Shown here: piece by piece, positions 1-6,368 of the stretch | How positions within the stretch are numbered: the stretch's first letter is position 1 | Layout: each line of letters opens with the position of its first letter | NCBI GenBank assembly: GCA_903871865.1 | Contig: CAIQIL010000304.1 | Coordinates: 1-6,655 of the forward strand | Direction of reading: 5' to 3' | Length of the DNA: 6,655 bases | Source of the DNA: an uncultured Burkholderiales bacterium | GTDB taxonomy: Bacteria > Pseudomonadota > Gammaproteobacteria > Burkholderiales > Burkholderiaceae_C | Notes under the pieces: generated by a model | Told to the model about the DNA's origin: nothing | Seen by the model: the letters and a program-made list of their open reading frames with translations, nothing else | The model's database searches: none | Program-made: the position numbers and the translations under genes

Positions 1-1912
1 CATCACCTTCCAGGCCGCCGAGGGCGGCGAAGAAGACATCCGCCTGCGCGGCTTCTCGCTGCAAACGACCGGCGACATCTTCCTGGACGGCGTGCGCGAC
101 CCCGCCATTTACGACCGCGACACCTTCAACATGGACCGCCTGGAGCTGCTGCGCGGCTCGGCCTCGATGCTGTTCGGGCGCGGCTCCACCGGCGGCGCCG
201 TCAACCAGGTCAGCAAGGCGCCTTACCTGGGCTCGGCCAGCGAAGTCAACGTGACCGCCGGCAACCACGACTACAAACGTGTCACCGGCGACTTCAACAT
301 CCAGACGGCAGACGACGCCGCACTGCGCATCACCGGCATGCGCACCCAGGCCAACAACAACGGCGCGGGCAGCAGTATCGACAAGTACGGCGTGGCCGCC
401 AGCTACCGCTGGGGCATTGGCAAAAAGGTCGAGCACCAGGTCAGCGTCTTCCACATCGACAACGACAACGGCATCAACTACGGCCTGCCCTGGATCAAGC
501 CGCGCAGCACCGACAGCCAGGGCGCCCAGACCATCAACAGCCACCTGGACCCGGCCAACTACTACGGCATGGCCAGCGACTACAACCGCACACAGGGCGA
601 TGTGTTCACCTACATGAACACCGTCAAGCTGGGCGGCGGCTCCGAGCTGAAGACCGTGGTGCGCAAGGGTGACTTCCAGCGCGACCTGCGCGCCAGCACC
701 ATCCGCCTGGCCTCGGCCACCGCTGGCCTGAACAACTTCAGCGACGCCACCGCCTTCACACGCGGCACTCAGTTCAAGAACCAGAACATGGACCTGATCC
801 AGGCCCAGACGGACTACAGCGGCAAGCACCAGCTGCTGGGCATGAAGCACGAAATCACCACCGGCATCGACTTCTCGCGCGAGAACCGCGTGGTCCTCGC
901 CAACGGCTCGACCATCGCAAAAACCAACACCACCGCAGGCAACCCGAACGATGGCGCCACCATCGACGAGGCCAGCCGCATCCTGCGCAAGGGCAACCAG
1001 TTCAGCGCCAAGGGCGTGGGCACTTACCTGCAAGACCTGGTCCACATCGCGCCGATGTGGAAGGTGCTGGGCGGCTTGCGCTACGACTACTTCAACGGTG
1101 ACTACACGACCTTCACCAACAACGCGACCAACCTGCAAAGCGCCAACTACAAGCAAAGCATCAACAAGGTCAGCAAGCGCGCCGGCGTGCTGTTCCAACC
1201 CAATGCGCTGGACTCCTACCACTTCTCGTATGGCACGTCCTTCAACACCTCGGGCGACACCTACTCGTACAACACCCAGAGCGCCAACACGCCACCAGAA
1301 TCGAGCGAGAACATCGAGCTGGGCGCCAAGCTGGACTCGGAAGACGGCCGCGTGACCACGCGCCTGGCACTGTTCCGCGCCACCAAGCTCAACGAGCGCA
1401 ACACCGACCCCGACAACGCCGCCACCCGCCTGCTGCTGTCCGGCAAGCGCCACGCGGCCGGCTTCGACATGGACATCACCGGCCAGATCACCGACGCCTG
1501 GGACATCTACGCCTCCTACACCTGGATTCCCGAAGCGCGCGTCGACGAGGCAGCCCCGACCGTCACCGGCGGTGGATCGCGCAAGGGCGACCGCCCGGGC
1601 CTGACGCCCCGTCACAGCGGCACGGTGTGGAACACCTACAAGTTCCTGCCGCAATGGCGCGCCGGTGTGGGCCTGAACTTCCGCAGCAAGCAAGCCCCGG
1701 CCGACATCAACAACCCAGCCAACGGCATCTACAACGCGCCTGGTTTTGCCACGCTGGACCTGATGGCCGAGTACGCCTTGAACAAGGTCTACACCGTCAA
1801 GGCCAACATCACCAACGTGGCCAACAAGGTCTATGCCGACCAGGTCTATCGCGGCTTCTACGTGCCGGGCGCCGGCCGCCTGGTTCAGGTGACCCTGTCG
1901 GCCAAGTTCTGA
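1..1912 (+). CDS. TonB-dependent siderophore receptor, 5' end missing
   Basis: Outer-membrane receptor that takes up a ferric siderophore using energy from TonB-ExbB-ExbD. The frame is open from base 2, so the gene begins left of the window; a GTG at 92 lies inside the plug domain and is not the start. About 636 residues are visible. The plug appears first, with the motifs DIRLRGF, FLDGVRDP, RLELLRGSASMLFGRG and GGAVNQVSK. A long beta-barrel follows, with alternating aromatic strands. The protein ends in VQVTLSAKF, with the terminal Phe typical of outer-membrane barrels. Family members are usually around 700-760 residues, so roughly 100 residues (signal peptide, TonB box, start of plug) are missing. 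The adjacent PiuC/YbiX-type hydroxylase resembles the arrangement around catecholate receptors Fiu and PiuA. That suggests, but does not prove, a catecholate ligand. Regulation cannot be judged because the promoter is outside the window. Confidence 0.95.
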   Translation, partial: ITFQAAEGGEEDIRLRGFSLQTTGDIFLDGVRDPAIYDRDTFNMDRLELLRGSASMLFGRGSTGGAVNQVSKAPYLGSASEVNVTAGNHDYKRVTGDFNIQTADDAALRITGMRTQANNNGAGSSIDKYGVAASYRWGIGKKVEHQVSVFHIDNDNGINYGLPWIKPRSTDSQGAQTINSHLDPANYYGMASDYNRTQGDVFTYMNTVKLGGGSELKTVVRKGDFQRDLRASTIRLASATAGLNNFSDATAFTRGTQFKNQNMDLIQAQTDYSGKHQLLGMKHEITTGIDFSRENRVVLANGSTIAKTNTTAGNPNDGATIDEASRILRKGNQFSAKGVGTYLQDLVHIAPMWKVLGGLRYDYFNGDYTTFTNNATNLQSANYKQSINKVSKRAGVLFQPNALDSYHFSYGTSFNTSGDTYSYNTQSANTPPESSENIELGAKLDSEDGRVTTRLALFRATKLNERNTDPDNAATRLLLSGKRHAAGFDMDITGQITDAWDIYASYTWIPEARVDEAAPTVTGGGSRKGDRPGLTPRHSGTVWNTYKFLPQWRAGVGLNFRSKQAPADINNPANGIYNAPGFATLDLMAEYALNKVYTVKANITNVANKVYADQVYRGFYVPGAGRLVQVTLSAKF

Positions 1913-1945
1913 CCCTGCACCGCCCTTCGCTGCCCACACTGCGCC

Positions 1946-2629
1946 ATGTTGCTCCACATCCCCCAGGTCCTGACACCCGACGAACTGCAACGCGCCCGCG
2001 CCATCCTGGACGCCGCCCCCTGGGTGCTGGGCCAGGTGACGGCCGGCCGCCAGGCCGCCCTGGTCAAGGACAACGAGCAGCTGGCGCAGCAGGGCGAACA
2101 CGCCAAGGCGCTGCGGGCGCTGATCCTGCCCGCGCTGGACCGCAACACCCTGTTCTTCTCGGCCGCGCTGCCGCGCCGCATCGTACCGCCACTGTTCAAC
2201 CGCTACGGCGGCGAACATGCCAGTTACGGCAAGCACGTGGACAACGCCATCCGCGTCAACAACGAACTGGGCCAGCGCGTGCGCACCGACATCTCGGCCA
2301 CGCTCTTCCTCGCCAACCCCGATGAGTACGAAGGCGGCGAGCTCGTCATCGACGACACCTTCGGCGAGAAGCGCGTCAAGCTGGCAGCCGGCGACATGGT
2401 CATCTACCCGGGCACCAGCGTGCACCGCGTCGAGCCTGTCACGCGCGGCCACCGCCTGGCCAGCTTTTTCTGGATCGAGAGCATGGTGCGCAGCGACGAG
2501 CAACGCCGCCTGCTCTTCGACCTGGACACCCACCTCACCCGCCTGCGCCAGCAACACGACCACGACGATGCCCTGGTCGGCCTGACCGGCACGTACCACA
2601 ACCTGCTGCGCATGTGGGCCGACGTCTGA
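1946..2629 (+). CDS. Fe(II)/2-oxoglutarate-dependent PKHD-type hydroxylase (PiuC/YbiX family)
   Basis: Cytosolic non-haem iron dioxygenase of 227 residues, the usual length for the YbiX/PiuC family. The double-stranded beta-helix core carries the expected iron and co-substrate ligands: H97 and D99 in [10 protein letters not shown]160 in GTSVHRVEP, and R170 in [10 protein letters not shown] for the 2-oxoglutarate carboxylate. The stretch [10 protein letters not shown] (about 128-137) is also typical. The C-terminal part (about 180-227) is helical and ends in [11 protein letters not shown], a family hallmark. Homologues sit beside TonB-dependent siderophore receptors (ybiX next to fiu; piuC next to piuA), as here, with the receptor stop 33 bases upstream. 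The true substrate is not established; modification of the siderophore or a related iron ligand is inference. No clear Shine-Dalgarno precedes the ATG, but the N-terminus [14 protein letters not shown] fits the family start. Confidence 0.93.
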   Translation: MLLHIPQVLTPDELQRARAILDAAPWVLGQVTAGRQAALVKDNEQLAQQGEHAKALRALILPALDRNTLFFSAALPRRIVPPLFNRYGGEHASYGKHVDNAIRVNNELGQRVRTDISATLFLANPDEYEGGELVIDDTFGEKRVKLAAGDMVIYPGTSVHRVEPVTRGHRLASFFWIESMVRSDEQRRLLFDLDTHLTRLRQQHDHDDALVGLTGTYHNLLRMWADV

Positions 2630-2664
2630 GCCCCCCGCAACACCCCAGCCCCTTCCCCCCACCC

Positions 2665-2670
2665 AAGGAG
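2665..2670 (+). promoter_or_regulatory. Ribosome binding site of the PepSY-like gene
   Basis: AAGGAG lies 7 bases before the ATG at 2678. It is the strongest Shine-Dalgarno in the left cluster and fixes the start of the small secreted protein. The preceding 48-base gap is C-rich and shows no hairpin. Confidence 0.8.
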
Positions 2671-2677
2671 ACTCCCC

Positions 2678-2974
2678 ATGAAGACGACCGCCCTGCCCGC
2701 CAAGATGCTGCCCGCCCTGATGCTGGCCACCACCACCCTGTTCGCCACCGGCGCCATGGCCCACGGCGGCTTCAAGTGCGAGGAGCCCAAGAAGGAGTGG
2801 AAGCAACGCGACGACCTGCAAGACAAGCTCAAGGCCGAAGGCTGGGACGTGCGCAAGGTCAAGATCGACAACGGCTGCTACGAGGTCTATGGCTTCGACG
2901 GCAAGGGCCAGCGCCGCGAGGCCTACTTCAACCCCAAGACCTTCGAGCTCGTGGGTGACGTGCCCCAGAAGTGA
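2678..2974 (+). CDS. Small secreted PepSY-domain-like protein
   Basis: A 98-residue protein with a clear Sec signal peptide: basic start (MKTTALPAK), hydrophobic core (about 11-24), and an AMA cleavage motif giving likely cleavage after A28. The mature part of about 70 residues has a charged helix (KEWKQRDDLQDKLKAEGW) followed by strands (VRKVKIDNGCYEVYGFD, then REAYFNPKTFELVG). This is the layout of short periplasmic PepSY domains. Two cysteines (C34, C67) could form a disulfide in the periplasm. The gene has a strong AAGGAG site, lies 48 bases after the hydroxylase and shares one base with the downstream cytochrome b gene. This argues for co-translation and a joint role. PepSY domains accompany many membrane reductases and peptidases; the role here is inferred as a partner of the cytochrome. 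The domain call rests on recognition by eye. Confidence 0.82.
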   Translation: MKTTALPAKMLPALMLATTTLFATGAMAHGGFKCEEPKKEWKQRDDLQDKLKAEGWDVRKVKIDNGCYEVYGFDGKGQRREAYFNPKTFELVGDVPQK

Positions 2975-3552
2975 TGCCTTTGCCCGATGACCTGGCCGGC
3001 GACACGGCCGCGCCCATCCCCGTGTGGGATGCGGCCGTGCGCGTGCTGCACTGGACGCTGGTCGGCGCCATCGCGGTGGCCTGGACGAGCACGCTGGACA
3101 TCGGCGTGCCGCCAGGCTGGCATGAGCTCGCCGGCTACACGGCCATGGCCTGCGTGGCCCTGCGCCTGCTGTGGGGCGTCGTTGGCAGCCGCCGCGCGCG
3201 CTTTGCCGACTTCGTCCGCGGTCCCCGCAGCACCTGGCGTTACGCCAGGCAGGTGCGGCTCGGCACCGCGCCGCGCCACATCGGCCACAACCCCCTGGGC
3301 GGCTGGATGGTGCTGGCCTTGCTGCTGAACGTGGCGGGCATCACCCTCACCGGCTGGCTGCAAACCACCGACCGCTGCTGGGGCTCCGAGCTGCTGGAGC
3401 AGGTCCACACCACCCTGGCCTGGGCCCTGCTCGGCCTGATCGTGCTGCACGTCGCGGGGGTGGTGCTCACCGGCCGACACCAGCGCGAGAACCTTGTGAA
3501 AGCCATGGTGGATGGGCGCAAAATGCCGCCCTCGGGCGACGACGTGGACTGA
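2974..3552 (+). CDS. Four-helix b-type cytochrome (cytochrome b561 / cytochrome_b_N family)
   Basis: Inner-membrane dihaem electron-transfer protein of 192 residues. Four hydrophobic segments are visible at about 22-42, 52-70, 108-128 and 145-167. Candidate haem-ligand histidines sit in the usual contexts: H26 in RVLHW, H50 in WHELAGY, H145 in EQVHTTLAW and H159 in VLHVAGV. GHNPLGGWM (104-112) is a further family motif. The tail REN..KAMVDGRKMPP matches the cytoplasmic end of many bacterial homologues. The ATG at 2974 is chosen; its first base is the last base of the upstream TGA. An in-frame GTG at 2971 would add only one residue. Position after a secreted PepSY protein and a siderophore receptor suggests a role in reducing or releasing imported iron, which is inference. 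Other family members serve as cytochrome subunits of hydrogenases or dehydrogenases, so an electron partner encoded elsewhere is possible. Confidence 0.9.
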   Translation: MPLPDDLAGDTAAPIPVWDAAVRVLHWTLVGAIAVAWTSTLDIGVPPGWHELAGYTAMACVALRLLWGVVGSRRARFADFVRGPRSTWRYARQVRLGTAPRHIGHNPLGGWMVLALLLNVAGITLTGWLQTTDRCWGSELLEQVHTTLAWALLGLIVLHVAGVVLTGRHQRENLVKAMVDGRKMPPSGDDVD

Positions 3553-3555
3553 GCG

Positions 3556-3574
3556 TGGCCTGAAACTGGCCTGA
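3556..3574 (+). repeat. Short direct repeat TGGCCTGA
   Basis: TGGCCTGA occurs at 3556-3563 and again at 3567-3574, just after the cytochrome b stop. Because GGCC is self-complementary, the two copies could also pair as a 4-bp stem. That is too weak, and lacks a T run, to call a terminator. It may be chance in GC-rich DNA. Confidence 0.4.
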
Positions 3575-3602
3575 CACCGTCCGCCTCCATCACCCCGCCC
3601 CC

Positions 3603-4736
3603 ATGAGCACCTCCGCCGACGCGGCCCAGCACGGGCTGCAAGCCATCCCGCCCGACACGGTCAGCCTGGCCGACTACGAACGCCACGCCCAGGCCCGCAT
3701 GGACGCGGGCGCCTGGGCCTACCTGCAGGGCGGAGCCGGCGACGAGCACACGCTGGACGCCAACGCACGCGCCTGGCAACACCTCCAGTTGCTGCCTCGC
3801 GTGCTGCGGCACACGGCCGGCGGCCACACCCGCATGCAGCTGTTCGGCCGCACGCTGTCGCACCCGCTGATCCTCGCGCCGGTGGCCTACCAAAAGCTCG
3901 CGCACCCCGAAGGCGAGATGGACACCGCCCTGGCCGCCGCCGCGCAAGAGGCCGGCTTCGTGCTCAGCACCCAGGCCAGCACGCGCCTGGAAGACATCGG
4001 CGACGCCATCTCGGCCGACGACTTGCGCGGCCCGCTGTGGATGCAGCTCTACCTCCAGCCCGACCGCGCCTTCACCAAGGCCCTGCTGCACCGCGCCGAA
4101 GCCGCCGGCTTCGATGCCATCGTGCTGACGGTGGACGCCCCCACCAGCGGCGTGCGCGACCGCGAGCGCCGCGCCAACTTCCAGCTGCCCGCGGGCATCT
4201 CGGCCGTGAACCTGCTGGGCATGGCGCCAGCCCCTGCCCGCGACGTGCCTGCCAATGGCAGCGCCCTGTTCGACGAGCTGCTGCACCACGCCCCCACCTG
4301 GGACGACGTGGCCTGGCTGCGCGCGCAAACGCGCCGCCCCATCCTGCTCAAAGGCGTGCTGCATCCCGACGATGCCCGCCAGGCACTGAGCCTGGGGGTC
4401 GATGGCCTGATCGTCTCCAACCACGGCGGGCGCACACTCGACACGGTGCTGCCCACCGCGCGCGCCCTGCCCCGCATCGCCGATGCCGTGGGCAGCGACA
4501 TGCCCTTGCTGGTCGATGGTGGCATCCGCCGGGGCACCGACGTGCTCAAGGCCCTGGCCCTGGGCGCGCGTGCCGTGCTGATCGGGCGGCCCTATGTGCA
4601 CGCGCTGGCCACCGCGGGCGCGTTGGGCGTGGCGCACTGCATCCGCTTGCTGCGCGACGAGCTGGAAGCGGCCATGGCCCTCACGGGCTGCGCCACGCTG
4701 GCCGACATCCACCGCGACCTGATCGAGAAGTCCTGA
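3603..4736 (+). CDS. FMN-dependent alpha-hydroxy-acid oxidase/dehydrogenase (lactate/glycolate oxidase family)
   Basis: Soluble TIM-barrel flavoenzyme of 377 residues that oxidises an L-2-hydroxy acid to the 2-oxo acid. All family catalytic positions appear present: Y40 (WAYLQGGAGDE), Y150 (MQLYLQPD), D178 (LTVDAP), K250 (ILLKGVLHPDDA), the catalytic base H274 and substrate-binding R277 in SNHGGR. R185 lies after D178. FMN phosphate binding is shown by DGGIRRG (305-311) and IGRP (327-330). VDAPTSGVRDRERRANFQLP resembles the proteobacterial lactate-oxidase-like branch. No membrane-anchoring loop of the mandelate dehydrogenase type and no fused cytochrome domain is visible. The substrate (lactate, glycolate, a branched hydroxy acid or other) cannot be read from sequence, nor whether O2 or a carrier takes the electrons. 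The ATG lacks an obvious Shine-Dalgarno. The gene follows the cytochrome b by 50 bases and converges on the flavin oxidoreductase. Confidence 0.93.
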   Translation: MSTSADAAQHGLQAIPPDTVSLADYERHAQARMDAGAWAYLQGGAGDEHTLDANARAWQHLQLLPRVLRHTAGGHTRMQLFGRTLSHPLILAPVAYQKLAHPEGEMDTALAAAAQEAGFVLSTQASTRLEDIGDAISADDLRGPLWMQLYLQPDRAFTKALLHRAEAAGFDAIVLTVDAPTSGVRDRERRANFQLPAGISAVNLLGMAPAPARDVPANGSALFDELLHHAPTWDDVAWLRAQTRRPILLKGVLHPDDARQALSLGVDGLIVSNHGGRTLDTVLPTARALPRIADAVGSDMPLLVDGGIRRGTDVLKALALGARAVLIGRPYVHALATAGALGVAHCIRLLRDELEAAMALTGCATLADIHRDLIEKS

Positions 4737-4745
4737 GCGACAAGC

Positions 4746-4768
4746 CCTGACAGGCCGCGCCGATCAGG
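4746..4768. terminator. Possible weak bidirectional hairpin between convergent genes
   Basis: CCTGA (4746-4750) can pair with TCAGG (4764-4768). An inner GGC/GCC stem (4753-4755 with 4759-4761) follows a 2x2 mismatch. It sits in the 44-base gap between two convergent stops, where a shared terminator is expected. There is no T run on either strand, so intrinsic termination is uncertain. Confidence 0.3.
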
Positions 4769-4780
4769 CGGGGCCGACGC

Positions 4781-6058
4781 TCAGGTCGCGCGCAACTTCG
4801 TCGGCTTCTTCTTGCGGCCCAGACCCACCTGCGACGCGATGTACTTGACGAACACCCACAGCGGCGACTCGTGGGGCTTGGGCGCTTCGCCACGGCCAAT
4901 GCGCTTGAGCTGGCCCGTGTACCAGGTGATCTCCATCAGGCCCATCTTGTCGATGAAGCCGATGCCCGTCTTCAAGGGCTTGACCTGCTCACGCGGTTGC
5001 TGGCCGCTCAGCAGGCGCTGGGGCACATCGGGCTCGATGGCCAGCGCACGCGCCAGGCCGACGAAGTCCACCGCGCCCGAGGTGATGGCCTCGGCCATGC
5101 CTTGCGACGAGCGGAATCCGCCCGTCACCACCAGCGGCGTCTTCACGGCGGCGCGGGCCTTCTCGGCAAACGCCAGGAAGTAGGCCTCGCGCTGCTTCGT
5201 GCTTTCCTTGACGGGCTCGCCCGACGTGGCTTTCGGCTGCCCCTTCGCGCCCGTCATCACCGGGGCCTCGTAAGTGCCACCGGAAACCTCGATCAAGTCA
5301 ATGCCGGCTTCGGACAAGGCGCGGATGGTGTCCAGCGACTCTTCCTCGGTGAAGCCACCGCGCTGGAAGTCCGCCGAATTCAGCTTGATGCCGATGGGGA
5401 AGCCTGGGCCCACCTGCGCGCGCATCGCGGCCAGCACGGCCAGCACGAAGCGGCGGCGCTTCTCGGGCGTGCCGCCCCACTCGTCGTTGCGGCGGTTGTG
5501 GTGCGGCGACAGGAACTGGCTGACCAGGTAGCCGTGCGCGCCGTGGATCTGCACGCCGCTGAAGCCGGCTTGCTGGACCAGGGCCGCGGCCTGGCCGAAA
5601 CGCGCGATGACCTCGCGCACCTCGGCGTCCGTCATCTCGCGCGGGGTGGGGAAGAAGGCCTGCATCTCGGCGCGGAAGGGCACGGCCGACGGCGCGATGT
5701 TTTCCTTGTTCAGGCCCTTGGGCGCCTGCTTGCCCGGGTGGTTGAGCTGCACCCAGCACTGCGTGCCGTTGCGCGTGGCGGCTTGCGCCCAGGCCTTGAG
5801 CTCGGGCAGGAAGCGCTCGTCTTCGATGACCACGTTGCCCGGCTCACCCAAAGCGCGCCGGTCGATCATCACATTGCCCGTCACACACAGACCGATGCCG
5901 CCATCGGCCCAGGCACCGTACAGGCGCACCAGCTCGGGCGTGGCCGCACCGGGGCGCGTGCCCAAGGCCTCGCTCATGGCGGATTTGAACAGGCGGTTCT
6001 TGACCACCGCTCCGTTGGGCAAAGTGAAAGGCTGGGACAGCACGGCTTGGGGGGTCAT
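4781..6058 (-). CDS. NADH:flavin oxidoreductase, Old Yellow Enzyme family (single-domain)
   Basis: FMN-binding TIM-barrel ene-reductase of 425 residues, predicted cytosolic. Visible motifs: the N-terminal FTLPNGAVVKNRLFKSAMSE (11-30); CWVQLNHPGKQA (101-112); the active-site HGAHGYLVSQFLSP (172-185) with H172 and H175 for substrate anchoring and Y177 as likely proton donor; NRRNDEWGG (188-196); K225 in GIKLNS; and the FMN phosphate site VTGGF (311-315) with VGLARALAIEPD (333-344). It lacks the 4Fe-4S and second dinucleotide domain of 2,4-dienoyl-CoA reductase types. A C-terminal extension of roughly 60 residues ends in a basic RKKKPTKLR tail. The start at 6058 is chosen because GGAG lies 8 bases upstream and MTPQAVLSQPFTLPNG matches the usual beginning. 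Family members reduce activated C=C bonds, nitro compounds or quinones; the physiological substrate is unknown. Divergent from the SWIB gene. Confidence 0.93.
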   Translation of the reverse strand: MTPQAVLSQPFTLPNGAVVKNRLFKSAMSEALGTRPGAATPELVRLYGAWADGGIGLCVTGNVMIDRRALGEPGNVVIEDERFLPELKAWAQAATRNGTQCWVQLNHPGKQAPKGLNKENIAPSAVPFRAEMQAFFPTPREMTDAEVREVIARFGQAAALVQQAGFSGVQIHGAHGYLVSQFLSPHHNRRNDEWGGTPEKRRRFVLAVLAAMRAQVGPGFPIGIKLNSADFQRGGFTEEESLDTIRALSEAGIDLIEVSGGTYEAPVMTGAKGQPKATSGEPVKESTKQREAYFLAFAEKARAAVKTPLVVTGGFRSSQGMAEAITSGAVDFVGLARALAIEPDVPQRLLSGQQPREQVKPLKTGIGFIDKMGLMEITWYTGQLKRIGRGEAPKPHESPLWVFVKYIASQVGLGRKKKPTKLRAT

Positions 6059-6066
6059 CGACAGGG

Positions 6067-6070
6067 CTCC
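6067..6070 (-). promoter_or_regulatory. Ribosome binding site deciding the flavin oxidoreductase start
   Basis: On the minus strand GGAG (complement of CTCC at 6067-6070) precedes the ATG at 6058 by 8 bases. The more upstream in-frame ATG at 6232 has no family-like sequence behind it. Confidence 0.65.
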
Positions 6071-6073
6071 ACG

Positions 6074-6148
6074 TTGGACACATGCGGATCGGCCATGCGC
6101 GAGGCGCCAAACGAGCGCCGCCGGTGCATGCCAGCGGGCATTGGACAC
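6074..6148. repeat. Direct repeat TTGGACAC, two copies
   Basis: TTGGACAC is present at 6074-6081 and 6141-6148, 67 bases apart, in the region upstream of the flavin oxidoreductase. The second copy continues into a short dyad TTGG-aca-CCAA. It could be a regulator site, but two 8-mers in this length can be coincidence. Confidence 0.35.
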
Positions 6149-6355
6149 CAAAGTGAAAATCCGTGCATTCAGTTTGAAGATGGCGCACCGCAGCATGCGC
6201 CGTTGAGGCCGTGCGGCCACATTCAGCTGCAATTCAAGGGCTCGCAGCGTGGTTTTGCCCAGGAGAAAGCATTACCATGCGTGCTGCCGGCCTTCAGAGG
6301 AACGCTCGCGCACGCAGCTTGCGCCCGAAGACCGCATCAGATCTGACCTGACACT

Positions 6356-6359
6356 GGAG
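6356..6359 (+). promoter_or_regulatory. Ribosome binding site of the SWIB-domain gene
   Basis: GGAG, followed by TGAATTCAC, lies 9 bases before the ATG at 6369. It supports that start, which also matches the usual MAT.KKAPAKKA beginning of this family. Confidence 0.7.
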
Positions 6360-6368
6360 TGAATTCAC

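Larger units (their letters stand above)
6059..6368. promoter_or_regulatory. Divergent intergenic region, presumed promoters for both flanking genes
   Basis: This 310-base stretch separates two divergently transcribed genes and should hold both promoters. It is less GC-rich than the genes around 6150-6180 and 6220-6275. I see no convincing paired -35/-10 boxes. The best minus-strand candidate is TTCAAA, then 17 bases, then CACTTT (complement of 6153-6181), which is poor. Visible small elements are a repeated TTGGACAC (6074 and 6141), the inverted repeats ATGCC-agcg-GGCAT (6128-6141) and TTGG-aca-CCAA (6141-6151), and a 24-codon frame at 6277-6351. No tRNA or known RNA was recognised. Confidence 0.5.

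Noticed and set aside
92..94. GTG at 92 as start of the TonB receptor
   Set aside because: It falls inside the plug motif FLDGVRDP, and the same frame is open with family sequence back to base 2.
1913..1945. Terminator or Fur site between receptor and hydroxylase
   Set aside because: The 33 bases show no hairpin with a T run and no AT-rich Fur-like palindrome, so read-through as one operon is more likely.
1627..2325. Open frame of 232 codons on the plus strand spanning the receptor/hydroxylase junction
   Set aside because: It overlaps two strong genes in another frame, and its Arg/Gln/Gly/His/Pro-rich product matches nothing recognisable.
3240..4712. Open frame of 490 codons on the minus strand opposite the cytochrome b end and the hydroxy-acid oxidase
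   Set aside because: It runs antisense to two well-supported genes, crosses their intergenic gap and has biased Gly/Gln/His/Ala composition with no recognisable domain. Such frames are typical shadows in GC-rich DNA.
6059..6232. 58-residue N-terminal extension of the flavin oxidoreductase from an upstream ATG
   Set aside because: The extension does not resemble the family or a signal peptide. A good GGAG site precedes the internal ATG at 6058, which begins the usual N-terminal sequence.
4871..6346. Open frame of 491 codons on the plus strand opposite the flavin oxidoreductase
   Set aside because: Antisense to a clear enzyme gene, with low-complexity Arg/Gly/Ala/His/Leu composition and no motif. 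It is a GC-driven shadow.
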